Assembly: GCA_009667805.1 (NCBI GenBank)
Contig: CM019066.1
Span: 7,750,001 to 7,814,000, forward strand
Length of the DNA: 64,000 bases
DNA from: Leptobrachium leishanense
Taxonomy: Eukaryota > Chordata > Amphibia > Anura > Megophryidae
Reading direction: 5' to 3'
The notes beneath the pieces are model-generated. The model did not search any database, was not told the origin of the DNA, and was given only the letters and a program-made list of their open reading frames with translations. Below are positions 47,497-59,831 of the stretch, piece after piece. A program made the translations under genes and the position numbers. Positions within the stretch are counted from its first letter, which is position 1, and every line of letters begins with the position of its first letter.

Positions 47497-48767
47497 TAGG
47501 GATGTGCACCGATTTTTTTTTCGATTCGATTCGATTTTTCAAATTTTTAAACTTTGATTCGGCTCGTTTTGACTGCTTTCTGTTTCGATTCGGTTCGGCT
47601 CGATTCGGTTACATTTTTTTTTCGGAATATCGACCATTTTTCGTATTTTCGGGTCACTTTACTAGGTTTCTGTATCGACTTTTCGTTATTTCGGAAATTT
47701 TCGTTTTTCGGAATTGTACATGGTTTTCGGTATATATCGACTATTTTTCGGATTTTCGTGTCACTTTGCTCGTTTTTTGGTTATCGGCTTTTCGCTATTT
47801 CGGAAATTTTCGTTTTTTCGGAACATCTGTTCTCCTCGTTTCAAAGCTGTCTAACTCTATTGCCCCAGCAGTCCAGCACATGGATTTTCCCCAGCACATG
47901 GATTTGCCCCAGCTCATGGATTTGCCCCAGCTCATGGATTTGCCCCAGCTCATGGATTTGCCCCAGCACATGGATTTGCCCCAGCTCATGGATTTGCCCC
48001 AGCTCATGTATTTGCCCCAGCACATGGATTTGCCCAAGCACATGGATTTGCCCAAGCACATGGATTTGCCCCAGCACATGGATTTGCCCCAGCACATAGG
48101 ATATTGCCCCAGCTCACACATGGATTTGCCCCAGCTCATGGATTTGCCCCAGCTCATGGATTTGCCCCAGCACATGGATTTGCCCCAGCACATGGATTTG
48201 CCCCAGCTCATAGGATATTGCCCCAGCACATGGATTTGCCCCAGCTCATGTATTTGCCCCAGCACATGGATTTGCCCCAGCACATGGATTTGCCCCAGCT
48301 CATTGATTTGCCCCAGCACATTTACAAAGACAAAATTTACATAATCAGCGATATAACCGATAATAGTTAAATAAACGATGTTCAGAATTACCGAAATGGA
48401 ACCGAAATCCCGAATGGAACCGAAATCATGAATAGAGGGAAAATAAATTTCGATTTGACACATTTCAAGTTCATTCGAAAATTCTGAAATTTTTCGATTT
48501 GGCTCGGAAAACTTTTCGGATTTGCCGTTTTCGAAAATTTTTCGTTTTTTCGGAAAGTCTGTTCTCGTTTCAAAGCAATAGATTTCGATTTGACACATTT
48601 CAAGTCCATTCGAAAATTCCGAAAAATTTTCGATTCGGCTCGGAAAACATTTCGGATTCGACTTTTTCGAATCTAAAAAATTTCGGAATTTCGGCCGCAT
48701 CGAAAGACCCGAATCGGGAAATTTTGTGAAAATTCCGAAATTCCGAAACCCGAAACGCACATCCCTA
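47497..48767. mobile_element. Fam-F copy 2, hAT-like with short minisatellite
   Basis: TAGGGATGTGCACCG on the left and GCACATCCCTA on the right, with ATATATAT on both sides (47489-47496 and 48768-48775; AT-rich, so weaker proof). The arms are over 90% like copy 1 by eye. Near 48530-48610 the right arm holds an extra duplicated block (TTTCGATTTGACACATTTCA occurs twice). Confidence 0.85.
47858..48322 (+). repeat. 18-bp minisatellite array inside Fam-F copy 2
   Basis: Same unit as at 14165 (ATGGATTTGCCCCAGCAC), about 25 units. It shares the first and last units with copy 1 but is about a quarter of the length. Confidence 0.92.
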
Positions 48768-49011
48768 ATATATATACAGAGAGAGAAAAAAAGAAACTTT
48801 TATCAGCAGAAACAAATGTTTTGAAGAATCTAATTTCTGAGTACGTTTTTATAAAGTTAAATAGAAAAATGCCTCCTCATGATCATGAATGCTTTATTGT
48901 AGTTTTAAAGAAACTGAGCATTTCAATTTCAAAAATATATACACCAGCTATTTCAAATGTTGTATAAAGAGCCAGTTAACCATTAAATATTCATACATAT
49001 TAATTTGAACC

Positions 49012-50297
49012 CATTCACTACCAAGATTGACTATACTTAATCTGCAAAGCACCTCCCGCTGCCCCAATATCGAGTATAGTCAATACGGTGTTCCACTGGA
49101 ACAATGAAAAAGAATTTTGTTTTTGCAACCGAAATCTGTGTTTTGGCACCAGAACATGCCCCTAAATGTTTAGCGCAGTGGATATGATGCCTAATGCATT
49201 ATCACTTTCAGGGTTATTCAAAGAGAATCGAAAAGTCCCCGCACGTTCGGTGACTTTTCGTTCTCTTCAATTCGGTGCGATTTGGTGATCCCATTTCGGC
49301 GACCCTGCGGTGTATTCAGCAAGCGCTACAGGGCCGCCGCAGTGCAGGGAAAAGCCGCCACAAACCCGAGGAACACTCACGGCAAAACCAGGTGAACGCA
49401 CACCGAAACCCGCAAAAACATCTGGATTAACCCGAGCAGCCGCCGATCAAAGCGCAGACCAGTCGCCAGAAAAAGCCAACACCGCAGACGAATGGAGTGA
49501 AAAAAAAAACTACGCTTGAATGTTTGAAAAGTGAAACGCTGTTTGCAAAGAAACTACAGAACGAAAATGTCTGAAATTCACACATAAGATTCAATGAATG
49601 ATAATAAAAAGGACTGTTACAGAAAAAAGAAAAAAACAATTAAAAAAAAAATGAATTTTTTTTTCCTAAATAATCCCGAAAAATGCCTAAAAGATCCTAA
49701 AAAAATCTGTAGATAAAGAGACTCTTTACTGCTGAATATTATAGTCAACAGTTTTAGATATTGGATTAAAACTGGACTATTATGTCGAATGAAACAACCG
49801 AACAGCAGGGCAATTCGCCAACTTTTCACTGCTTCTTTTTGTTCTCTGAATAGACGAAGCATTGCTTCTCTATAGGGATTCACTGCCCTCGAACAGGCAC
49901 CGTATGTGCAGGCAATTCGCCAACATTTGGCAAACAGCCTGCTCTGTGAATAGCCGAATGGCCAGGAAAGGTAACCGTACGCTGAATTTCAGTGTTCGGT
50001 TACCTTTCAGCCACAATTTAGATCTCTTTGAATAACCCTGATAGTAAAACCTGATGGGAATGTGTCTACATTGACATCTCCCAAGCTGATACTGCACGAA
50101 GACCTGAACTGCAGTAACTCCTATAGGCCAGTAGATGGTGACATCTGCTTGCCAAAACGGTTGCTACAGTAAGGAATACACTGGGAATATTCCCAAATAT
50201 TTCATAAAGTATAATTAATTATTTCATTATTTTCCTTCAAACCACTAGTTCCTGACAGTGGTTTTCTGGAAAATCACTTCTTAGTGAAGGGGATAAG
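49012..50297. mobile_element. Fam-E copy 2, split by Fam-A
   Basis: Starts GAACCCATTCACTACCAAG and ends CTTCTTAGTGAAGGGGATAA. The left part has AGATTGACTATACTTAATC, as in copy 1; the right part has TACAGTAAGGAATACACTGG and CCCAAATATTTC, as in copies 1 and 3. Excluding the insert it is about 450 bp. Confidence 0.65.
49209..50040. mobile_element. Fam-A copy 10 inside Fam-E copy 2
   Basis: CAGGGTTATTCAAAGAG and CTCTTTGAATAACCCTG are exact inverse ends. Hairpins near 49243-49260 and 49964-49998 (GGTAACCG with CGGTTACC). It is 832 bp and uninterrupted. Flanking triplets TTT and ATA do not match. Confidence 0.85.
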
Positions 50298-50635
50298 AAT
50301 GTTTCCGTTTTCCTTTTATTAACACTTTCACTACCAAGCGATTCTTTTTTTCCCTATTTTTCAATAAAACAGAAACCCTAGGGTTGAAAAACAGGAAGGG
50401 GAAGGCTGTGGGGTCAGAAAGTCTAGTATCCTTTTCCTCAGATTGAAATCTCACTTGAACAGGGCCCTCTTTTCCTATCATTCTGCGCCTATCAACCTTT
50501 CATTGATTTTACAATTGTTTTGTTCGACCAATTGCCCAGTGTTATGAAATATGTTGTTGCTTTATAAATAATTGTAAGTGTAACCCGAGAGCGATTGCCT
50601 TTCTGGGTTTTTAAGTTATCTGTTCACCAATAAGT

Positions 50636-51506
50636 TGTCACGGTGGCAGTACCACCAGGCACGCACCACCCTATCCTTGCCCTCCGATCCTTGGAAGTGG
50701 TCGGTCTGTATATATATCCCTATGAATATAACTCGCAGCAAGGTGAGGCCCTGGTTCCTGAGAGAAGCCCCTATATGCAGAGATGCAGTGTAAACTGCAA
50801 GGACAGATGAAAGCAACACAGGGTTAACAAAAGACCTCTGTACGGCAATACCAAAGATTCCCTGCACTGAAAGGCCGGTCTTTAGGATAGCCGGATCTAA
50901 TCTAAAGGAAAGTATTACCTTGAAGCCGTACAGAGTCTTTTGTTGTATACAGATGACAGGGTTGCCTGGAAATGGTACAGACAAGGAAAATACTATAGAG
51001 TAGTCATATAGAGGAAAGCCAAAAGGTCATAACCAGAGAGAGTACGTCATACAGGATATAGGAATAGGAACCAGAAGGGAAGTCAGCCAAGCCAAAATCG
51101 GTAACTGGGGAATCAGAATGGAACATAAACAGCAAACCAAAATACAGCAATAGACAGAACTAAATACACAAAAGGAACTGACATAAACTGGAACAGAAAT
51201 AACAGAGGCAAAAACTAAACAAGGATGAACAAACGGAGGATAACAGGAACACAGCAAGGAGCTCTCAGGACACAAGTCGCAAGGAGACCAGGCAAAGGAA
51301 AATGACCCAGCAATGTACTATAGGTACATTGCTCTAATATAGGCAGGGGAAATCAAGGCAAGGGTCAACAGGTGAGCAGCACACAGAACACCAATTAACC
51401 CCTGGGAGGCCACCCAGGAATTGGCAGCAACAGAAACACAAGGGAAAAAACACAAAATACAAATACAGAGGGCGGGAAGACAGGTTTGGAACGTGGGAAC
51501 GTGACA
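50636..51506. mobile_element. Candidate solo LTR
   Basis: Begins TGTCACGGTGG and ends AACGTGACA, giving TG...CA ends with a 7-bp inverse TGTCACG. TAAGT is repeated exactly at 50631-50635 and 51507-51511. A 5-bp duplication with TG...CA ends is typical of LTR retrotransposons. The 871-bp length fits an LTR; no gag, pol or second LTR is present, so a recombined solo copy is the simplest reading. Orientation is unclear. Confidence 0.6.
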
Positions 51507-51703
51507 TAAGTGGTGTTATAGTGATTTATATGTATTTTTATTACCCTTAATCACACACATTAAAACATTATTTCAGCTTGTTTATTTCTAGTTGGTCGGT
51601 TTGTTTTTTGGAGGGTACGTACGAGGGAGACCCAGGGAATTTTGTTATTAGGCTCATTGTAGCTAGGATTCATCTTTGCTGTTTACCCAGAAGTAACAAA
51701 CAC

Positions 51704-52404
51704 TGGGCTCTATTAAATACTTTGCGCAAACGTTAACGCGTGCGCAAAAATGCATTAACGCAAAGGGAAAAACCCTTTGCTCAGAACGTCGTATTACAAT
51801 GTCCGCGCAAAAAATGCGTGTCAATGTCTACCGCTGGTGAACCTACGCGAACCCTTTGCGAGCGTAATGTACTTTGCGCGTCCTATACTTAACATTGTGA
51901 GCGCAAATGTGTTTGTGCGCTGGTACGCGGATGGTTTTACAATCTATGTGCAAATTTTAACGGACAACGTTTGCACGCATAATTTTAACGTCTTTGAAAA
52001 GCTGGTGGTAACGGCAAATCTGAACGTCCTGGCCGAAACCAAATCCACCAGAACGAAAAAAAATACAGCGAAGTATAGTTACACATTCTACACATACCCA
52101 AACAATAAAATTGAGAGGTTGTGCGTGTTTTTATTATTGCTGCAGCTTATATACTCAGATTGATTTTGACAGGCGCAAAAACTTAACGGGAGACAATTGT
52201 GGTTCTTAATTCAGATTGGCTGAATCGCTTGAAAAAACAGTCTGCTCACCGATTTCTGCGCGCAGCGTTAATTTGAGCTCGTTTTCGCGCGTATTTTTTA
52301 CACGCGATATTTTGGGACGGATGAAAAAATGCGCTCGGATCGTAATACCAGTCTTAATTTACGCGCGTTAAAGCGTTTTTGAGGAAGGAATGTAATACAG
52401 CTCT
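51704..52404. mobile_element. Fam-C copy 2
   Basis: GGGCTCTATTAAATACTTTG at the left; the right end is degraded (TAATACAGCTC). The central block (about 52005-52180) matches copies 1 and 3 closely. Confidence 0.75.
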
Positions 52405-52406
52405 AA

Positions 52407-52456
52407 AAGGAGGAGGAAGGGGAGGAGGAGGAAGAGGAAGAGGAAGAGGAGGATTA
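52407..52456 (+). repeat. GGA/GAA purine tract
   Basis: About 50 bases of almost pure purine (GGAGGA and AAGAGG repeats). Able in principle to form triplex DNA; function unknown. Confidence 0.85.
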
Positions 52457-52459
52457 TCA

Positions 52460-53600
52460 CTAATGGGATCACTGCTATCTGTTGGGAGGGTTTCAGCACA
52501 TCCGGTGTAATGCGTGATACTATTACGCACGTTACACCGTGTGGCCCTCCCTGTCCAGCCGTCAGAATGCTGGGACAGCCACAGGGAGGAAAGGTCACAT
52601 GGACGCTCTCGGTGAGCTTGTGTGACCGCGGCCTCAGTTGTGACGTGACGCTCGGCAGACAAAGCGTATTACAAGACCTCGCTCGTTTATCTAGTAAGAA
52701 TTTATAAAAAAATTATTGCTGTTCTTGCAAAACGCTCTCAAACCAAGTTACTCTCAATCCAAGGCTTTACTGGGGTATGAAACTGTCGCTAATGTAACAT
52801 ATACAATTTAATATTATTTATCTATGTTGCATATGTAATATTAGCTCCAGAACACTCCGCAGAGATCTCGCTGGTTGTCTTCTTCACAAGTTTAATATGA
52901 AAATGTCATCGGATATTTTCCATGATCTTTTAGCTGACACCCCATACACAAATATTAGGTAAGTCCAATATTTGCTTAAATAAACATAACACGCATGTCA
53001 TCCCGCTGAGATGAGATTCTATTTTAAATATTTGCAAAACTTCAGTTTCCATCATTGACAAATACGTAGCTTTACAACCATCTATAGCGTGAGTCATCGA
53101 GCGAGGCAACAAATCACATTTTATATATTTTTTCCTTAAATTTTTCTACGGTAACTTCAAAAAAAAAATCCATAATTATGTCCAGAGATGCGATCTGCCT
53201 TGTGTATTAGTTTATGGATTCTGAGCTTTTCCTGACACCTGACAGGTTTAAAATATTGTAGTTTACATTGGGGATGGACTACTTTAAAAAAAAAAGAGCA
53301 TATGCAGAGTAAAAAAAAACAGACCATATGTTGTTGGTTTTATTATTTTCTGTTCATTGTGTTATTTTATGCTGTTGCTAATTAAATTGTCTATACAGAT
53401 AATTCATATTTCTTTAACAGTGTAAGCCTTCCATATTGTTGTACTAAAATAAGATATTTAAAGGGACGCTACCACTTACATAAGCTGTAACTAGATCACC
53501 TGTGCATTACAAATAAAACACATGCTGCTGTTTTTTTTTTTTCTCTGTTTGAAGTAATTGCATGTAAAAAGGAAAAATAAAGTTATGGTTTTATCTCCTG
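52460..53600. other. No feature recognised
   Basis: A GC-rich start with a small palindrome (CGGTGTAATGCG...CGCACGTTACACCG) near 52502-52540, then AT-rich DNA. No supported frame. Confidence 0.35.
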
Positions 53601-53697
53601 TTTCCATTTTGATAACATCAGAGGTTGCACCGGGTGGCCTCCTCTGATGACATCAGAGGGCGTGCCGGCCGCGACCTCCCTAGACTGCAGAACGCCA

Positions 53698-53789
53698 GTG
53701 TTCTGGCACATGTGGGAACTGCTCATATCTGGACGTCACAGAAGTGCGTCGCCGCCAGATATGAGCGGTTCCCACATGTGCCAGAACAC
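53698..53789. repeat. Long hairpin with 35-bp arms
   Basis: Arm 53698-53732 (starts GTGTTCTGGCACATGTGGG) pairs with 53755-53789 with one mismatch that is a G-T pair; the loop is 22 bases. It lies in a GC-rich block with a further small palindrome CCTCTGATGACATCAGAGG at 53640-53658. Confidence 0.85.
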
Positions 53790-54194
53790 CGGACTACTTG
53801 GCCAAAGCACGTAGAAGGAGCCGGTTGACCCAACCCCCCACCATCAGGGACGCAGCCCAGCATGTGGAGGGCCAGGCCAGGCCCAGGACGTGTGGGAGAA
53901 GCAAATCGGCCTCCCCCAACCAACCGTCTCCCTGATAACCTGATTTTTGTAGGTATAGGGGAGGTGCTAATGTGAGTGAGAATGACTCATGGGACCCTGG
54001 ACATGGGAACAGGGAAAAACCAGGTCAGGAGTGTTCATGGAGAAGGGAACGGTGCCTATTTTGCCTTTTTGCGATGCCGTCGACGAGCTTCGTGACAGTC
54101 AAACCTCACCTCAGAATCATTGGTATCTGGTCAGACCACTGTGCCAAGGTATCTATTAAGATTCTGGAGTTCACTGTCCACCATTAACGGTCTG

Positions 54195-54328
54195 AGTCTC
54201 TATTCCAACCCTGGTGTAAACTTAACCAGAGTTGTTGTAGACTTCCCAAAGCCATTGAGGTCAAAGGAGTTGGTAAGTTTACAACTCCTCTGATTAAATT
54301 TACCTCAGGAATCGAATAGGGCCCAGAC
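54195..54328. mobile_element. Small palindromic MITE
   Basis: AAACTTAACCAGAGTTGTTG and CAACTCCTCTGATTAAATTT are inverted. Related to 26973-27103. Confidence 0.55.
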
Positions 54329-54760
54329 GTTTCCACAAGACCTTTCATATGTATTTTTAAGGCTAAAAAAAGGAAAGGTTTGAAAACTACATTTATTCAA
54401 TCGGATGAAGGTTCTGTGTCATGAGGTAACAGAAAACTGCAAAAAATGTAAATATAACCAATGTACTTTTTAATTCTCTGCTTTTTTGAGTGTCTGTCTA
54501 ATAGATTGCTTAAAATACTTTTAATACAATGTATGTACTACCATTACATTGCATCACGGCCTAGCTGTTATTTAAACTCTAAAAAGCCCTAGAATGCTTG
54601 AATAAACAATAAGAGGAAAAGTTCACCCTGTTCTTGCTTCCACTTGTAACTCAATGCACTTGAAATCTATTTGACCATTAAATTGTGCTTTCATTAAAAA
54701 AAAAAATCTAAAATATATACCCTGATACGGCGCACAATTGCTTTCTGGGGTCCTCGGATC

Positions 54761-55676
54761 AAGTGGCGTAGCTTGGGTTGTCAGCGCCCGGGGCAAGGCA
54801 AGAATCGTGCGCCCCCAACCTGTGTACATGGTAACACACCCTGATTCCCTTCTACCAGTAGTGTATTGACCCCCTTACCCCACAAGTACATGTATATTAA
54901 TAAAATACTAATATAAAAAAATGAAACACACATGCCCCCCACGCTACGCCGCTGCTACCAGTCACCCTGTCCCAGTATACCCTAGCAAAGTTCCACTCTC
55001 ACACTATACCCAGTCACTCCCAGTAACCCCTAGTCACTCCCAGTAACCCCCAGTCTCTCACTCTTTCTCCAAGTAACCCCACTTTCTCCCAGTACCCCAG
55101 TCACTCTCCAAGTATCTCCAGTCACTTTCACCCAGTATTCCCAGTCATTCTCTCCCTGAACCTCCAGTCACCGTCTCCCTGTACCCCTCACTGTGTGTTG
55201 GTCATGCTGCTCTGTTGTCACACAGTGTTGCCTACCTGCGTGCAGTTGCTGGTGGCCTGGGGGGGGGCTGTCCAGGGGCCTTAGTGGAGACCGAATTTTA
55301 AATTGTGCTGCAGGGCAGGCGCCTCCCTCACTCCTCCCTGGTCAGCAGCTGCAGGGCTGCCAGCGGCAGGGGGCTGGAACAGTGCTTCAAGGGGGCTTGA
55401 CATGCGTGGTACAGGGTGTTCCGACGAATAATGCTGCGCTGCTTCACGTGACTCGTGTCAGCGTTAAGGAGCCAGGACACGACCAGAATTTTCTGTCCTG
55501 GTCCTCCCATCTGGATGATGAGTGCTAACTCACCGCCGGCGTGGCAAAACTGGCAGACACCTTGCTGATCCCTGCTGGAAAATATAAGTGGCAAAATTTA
55601 TTTTGAAATTTTGCACCCCCTAAGAAAATTGCGCCCGGGGCAACCACCCCCGAGACACCCCCACGCTACGCCACTG
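54761..55676. mobile_element. hAT element with exact 8-bp duplication
   Basis: AAGTGGCGTAGC on the left faces GCTACGCCACTG on the right. CTCGGATC lies on both sides (54753-54760 and 55677-55684). Further in, GCGCCCGGGGCAA and TTGCGCCCGGGGCAA mark both ends. A CCCAGTCACTCCCAGTAACC-type imperfect tandem fills 54955-55190. No transposase. Confidence 0.88.
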
Positions 55677-55689
55677 CTCGGATCTCACA

Positions 55690-57155
55690 AATATATGACA
55701 AAGTAAAACACAGTTATGGTGCAATACAGCTATTACAAATATAGGTTAGAAGAGAATTGATTCTAAAGCTATCACACTCACAAATGGAGAGCCTAACACT
55801 GGCTCTGAGTGGATCCATACTTGCGGGTTAGTTGCCTTCAAATTTTCCCAGGTGACCCCCACCTTATTAGGAATCTCATCCAAAAAATATGCAATGAAAA
55901 GCAGAAGAAAAGGAACCTCCTTGCGCAGATCAAAAATGAGCTCGTAAATCAGTATATTGCTGATTACGTACTTACATTTTTAGAAGCTACCATAGCTCTA
56001 GAACGAATGCACATGGGTTTTTGAGGTTGGAAAACCCAAGGGAAACCACCAAGGATCCAGAAATCGGCACAGGTGGACAAGTAGGTGACAAAGAAAAATA
56101 AAATTTATTTAAAATAAGGTGAATAAAACCCAGAACGCATTTCGCCACATAGGGAGGGCGGCTTCATCAGCTGGTTAATATAATTCCCTCAGGCATCAAG
56201 ACAGCCATTTTGACACTTTACCATCCTCATGATGCACTGAGCTCCATTATAATCGCATGTCATGATTTATATTAAATAATCTGAATGGTGCGATGTGCAT
56301 ACATGTTGTATTAGGGGACATTATTCATTAAAGGGAGACTCTGGGCATAAAACAAGGTATGGAGGGCAGAGATGTACCTTTATGCAAAAATTTTATATTT
56401 TTACTTTTTAGCAGAGATAGGTAGAAAAAAAAATAAACCTTCTCTGTAGATAACAAGAGGACAGAATATTTATTGACGACAACATGAGGGGGTATCCACT
56501 GACTGCCGTTGGTTAGCGCAGTGACAAGTACTAAGCAGAAACAAATCTCAGATGGACTTCCATCAGTTTGTCATTATGGGTGCCAATACATATCAGGAGA
56601 AGACCTTGTGAGACGTACATGGGCTCCACCGTAGAGCAGGCCGCTAGTGCCGTTGCTCGTCCTCAGGATCTTCACAAACCCCCTCTTTTTTTCTCACTGT
56701 AGGTTAGGGTTATCCAGACGTGGACTCCTTGCTCGAGGTACCTAGAAAGGTGTCAGCTATAGCCTCCTGACAAGGCCTAACAAGGCTGAGACAATCGTCG
56801 GGGATTGCTGCACCTCTTGTGCAGGGATGACGTCTTTGGCATTCAGTACTGGCCTCCCTTTCCGTGTGACAGAGTCTGATTTGCATATGGAGCAGTTGTC
56901 CCTGTAATAGCACAATCGAGCTAAAACCTTGTGTGACCTGAGCGGGCCCCACCGTAGAGCAGGCCACTAGTGCTGTTGCTCATCCTCAAGACCTCACAAA
57001 CCTCTCTTTTTCCTCATATCAGGAGAAGCCAGTTCCCACAATACTTAGTAGACTTGATGAAGACTCATCTAGAGTTGAAACGTTGTCCTGTCTACTTACT
57101 AGTGCATCTATAATAAACTTGCCCTGACTAAAAACTGTATTTACATTAAAAAGCT
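55690..57155. other. No gene; unclassified dispersed repeats
   Basis: Contains AACGCATTTCGCCACATAGG near 56135 and GTTGAAACGTTGTCCTGTC near 57072, plus a duplicated phrase CCACCGTAGAGCAGGCC...AGTGC at about 56626 and 56947. No supported frame. Confidence 0.4.
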
Positions 57156-57179
57156 GTACCTCCATAATGTAAATTTAAC

Positions 57180-57363
57180 TCTTGCAAGTCCGTACAGTAC
57201 CATTTACACTATACAGTCCTAACGTGCAACTCTGTATATTGATTATTTTACTGCTACAGTAATAACGCACAAGTCCGAACTTTAGTATTTTAAACCTATA
57301 TTTTCATCACGCAAGTTCCTACTTTAATACTTAAGCTATATTTACAACCTGCAAGTCACTGCT
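57180..57363. repeat. Diverged 42-bp satellite, left part
   Basis: The word TGCAAGTCCGTACAGTA or a variant recurs about every 41-43 bases (near 57184, 57225, 57267, 57308, 57350). The array stops at the TTAA element and resumes at 58595. Confidence 0.75.
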
Positions 57364-57367
57364 TTAA

Positions 57368-57942
57368 CCCCTTCACTCCTGAGCCATTTCACCCCTGTGT
57401 GCTGAGCTCATTTTGTCCCTTTTGTGCTCATCATGTATAAACATGATTTGAAGTCATGTTTTATTATAGGACTCAGACATAGCTTTATATACTTATTTTC
57501 AGCAGAATCAGCAGTTCATATATCATTATTATATGTATACTGTACGTCATGTCTGTAACAAACAATGTAAAAAAATGGTGAATTTCCATTCAGATTTCAA
57601 TCATTTACAGTGTGTAAAATTATTTTTTTCACATTCTATCACCCAAACCTTTGTGATTATATATTCTATGGGGCACTCATAGAATCCAAAAGACCCCTGT
57701 ATCTCTTCCATAGGGAATCCCCTGCCTGACCGGTCTGAGGGCACATTTCTGATGTCATTGCAGACATCAGTGGGTGGAGGAGGTTCCAAGGTGTGGTCTG
57801 ACTACCACCAATGTGGTATATCCCCCAGACCAGCAGAAATCTCTCCTGGAGCTGCGGGTAAGTAATGACATGCGGGAGACATCCTCAATATGTTGCGGTG
57901 AAACACTAGGACGTCCCCCACATATCACCCGTAGCCATAGGG
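57368..57942. mobile_element. TTAA-bounded element inside the satellite
   Basis: CCCCTTCACTCCTGAGCC on the left and GGCxx-type GTAGCCATAGGG on the right, with TTAA at 57364-57367 and 57943-57946. The ends are of the Fam-E type; the interior is different. Confidence 0.55.
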
Positions 57943-57946
57943 TTAA

Positions 57947-58590
57947 AGGGACCCTCTACTCATTGTTGAAAACGCTGGATAAAATGCAGGAGTTTCCTCC
58001 ACCCCACCCAGTGTCAGCAGCAGCCAGGATTTTGATTTCCCGGCTGCCTGTCACCAGATCGGTCACTAGGACGTTAGCACGCAGAGAGCAATCTCTGTAG
58101 CAGCTCCAATCCATCGCTCTGTGCAGGCACTATTGAACTTGCAGGTACTTTGGAATGTGAGTATGAAGCGCTGTGCACTTTGTCAGGATTATTCAGAGAG
58201 AGGTGAAAAGCAGGAGAATGACTGGAGAAGTGAAAATTCTAGGTCAAAATAGCCAAACCAGAAAAATTCTCCCATTTATCTCACTTTTCTAATCAGCTAT
58301 TATCACCTAGAATTTTCACTTCTCCAGTCATTCTCCTGGTTTTCAACTCTCTCAGAATAACCCTGTGTGTAGCGCAAATTGCATTAGATAGCTGCAGGGA
58401 CTTCCTGGTTCAGGAATCCTTGAGCTGAAGCGGAGGAGCTGCGCACACCAAGGGACAAAAAGGTGAGTATAATCACCTTAAATAAAAAAATATTAAAAAA
58501 ATAATTGGGCAGAGGCTTTCAGCAGCAACTTCCAAATTATTTAAGCACCAAAAAAAGGGAACGCTGTTTTTTAATAGAGTATCCTTTTTA
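57947..58590. mobile_element. Probable further repeat, AAAGGGACCCTCTAC start
   Basis: AAAGGGACCCTCTACTCATT at the left and AATAGAGTATCCTTTTTA at the right are weakly inverted. It fills the gap before the satellite resumes and holds the MITE at 58184. Confidence 0.35.
58184..58365. mobile_element. Palindromic MITE with TGT duplication (Fam-A-like ends)
   Basis: CAGGATTATTCAGAGAG faces CTCTCTCAGAATAACCCTG; the inverted arms run about 61 bp with few mismatches. TGT flanks both ends (58181-58183 and 58366-58368). It is 182 bp, near the minimum for a mobile palindrome. Confidence 0.85.
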
Positions 58591-58594
58591 CTGT

Positions 58595-58870
58595 GAATGT
58601 ACAACCTGCAAGTCCGTACTGTCATATTTCCATTTTTACACTTACAACGAGCAAGTCCGGGATGTACAGTAACACTCACATCTTTATGAAATAAAATAAG
58701 ACCTGTATTTCCAGGAGTTACAGTAAAATATGCATGTCTGGAATAGATAGTAAAACATGCTTTTAGGGGGGTTTACAGTACAGGGCGCATTTGCGCGATT
58801 TCAGATTACAAAGTGTATGTTCGGGATTTCATTTTGAAGTGCGTAAATCCGAGATTAGCAATAAGACAAG
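58595..58870. repeat. Diverged 42-bp satellite, right part
   Basis: CTGCAAGTCCGTACTGTC near 58606 and GAGCAAGTCCGGGATGTAC near 58648, then weaker units. It continues the array at 57180. Confidence 0.65.
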
Positions 58871-58974
58871 TGAGACATTGGTTATTATTTACACTCTGTT
58901 TCTCAAACGTTTTAACGGCTCGTAATTTTATAATTAACAGGGACATTTTTCTAAATTTCGCCCAGACTGACAAA

Positions 58975-58978
<4 letters not shown>

Positions 58979-59027
<49 letters not shown>

Positions 59028-59054
59028 ATATATATTATATATATATATATATAT
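58979..59054. repeat. AT microsatellite
   Basis: Long TATATA run with two interruptions; the frame through it is not coding. Confidence 0.9.
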
Positions 59055-59269
59055 CGAAAAAACGGGCAATAGAATTAAATCGAGCCTCAAGTCAGATCTT
59101 TCTAATTCTTTAAATCTGTTATAGTGGATTGCTTGGAATTTTGGATATTTTGTAGTTCATGTACTTTAAGCAGTACATTTCATTACTGACTACTTTTCCT
59201 TAGCTGTGATTATGTTGTATTTGTTTCGACAGCTGCCTTTTCACCTTTCCTTGGATCAGTATTGTATTA

Positions 59270-59690
59270 GGCTAGGGTCAGACGAACGCATTTTCGCGTT
59301 GTCTGTGAAAAAGTGCGTTCGAACGAATGGACGCATTTTTTCACGGAGTACGCGATAGCGGTCATACGATGCGCATTTGCGTTCGTGATTTTGTACGGAT
59401 CATCAATAAAACACTTTTTGCGTCTGGACGTTATGTTGGCCAGACGTGTGCAGCGTCTGACGTCTCCTAATCACACACACACGCCGCTAGCGGACGCAGC
59501 GCACTCTGTACGACCGTACTAGCGGTTTGACGTTCTCGATAAAATGCGTTCGTTTGCCACTTGCGTTGCGCAGCCGGACTTTCGTGCTACCGTACTTCGT
59601 ATATTGGCTGTCATTGCCCGTCATTTGCTGCTAGTGCGGCCGTAATTATGTGCGCCAGAACGCACGTTTAAAGCTAGTCTGACCCTAGCC
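59270..59690. mobile_element. Fam-B copy 3, PIF/Harbinger-like MITE
   Basis: GGCTAGGGTCAGACGAACG on the left and GTCTGACCCTAGCC on the right, flanked by TTA at 59267-59269 and 59691-59693. Confidence 0.85.
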
Positions 59691-59831
59691 TTAGGAGACA
59701 TGGCAAACACTTAATACTGGAAAATATAAACATCTTTCATCGCAAGAAACAAATTAACTCAAAATATTTTCTCCTTTATCACCTTCCTCCGTAAAACACA
59801 ACTTTAAAGTATCTAGGAGAGAGGCGACTTA

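Noticed and set aside
58813..59124. 103-residue frame through the TA repeat
   Set aside because: Its middle is the isoleucine-tyrosine translation of a dinucleotide repeat.
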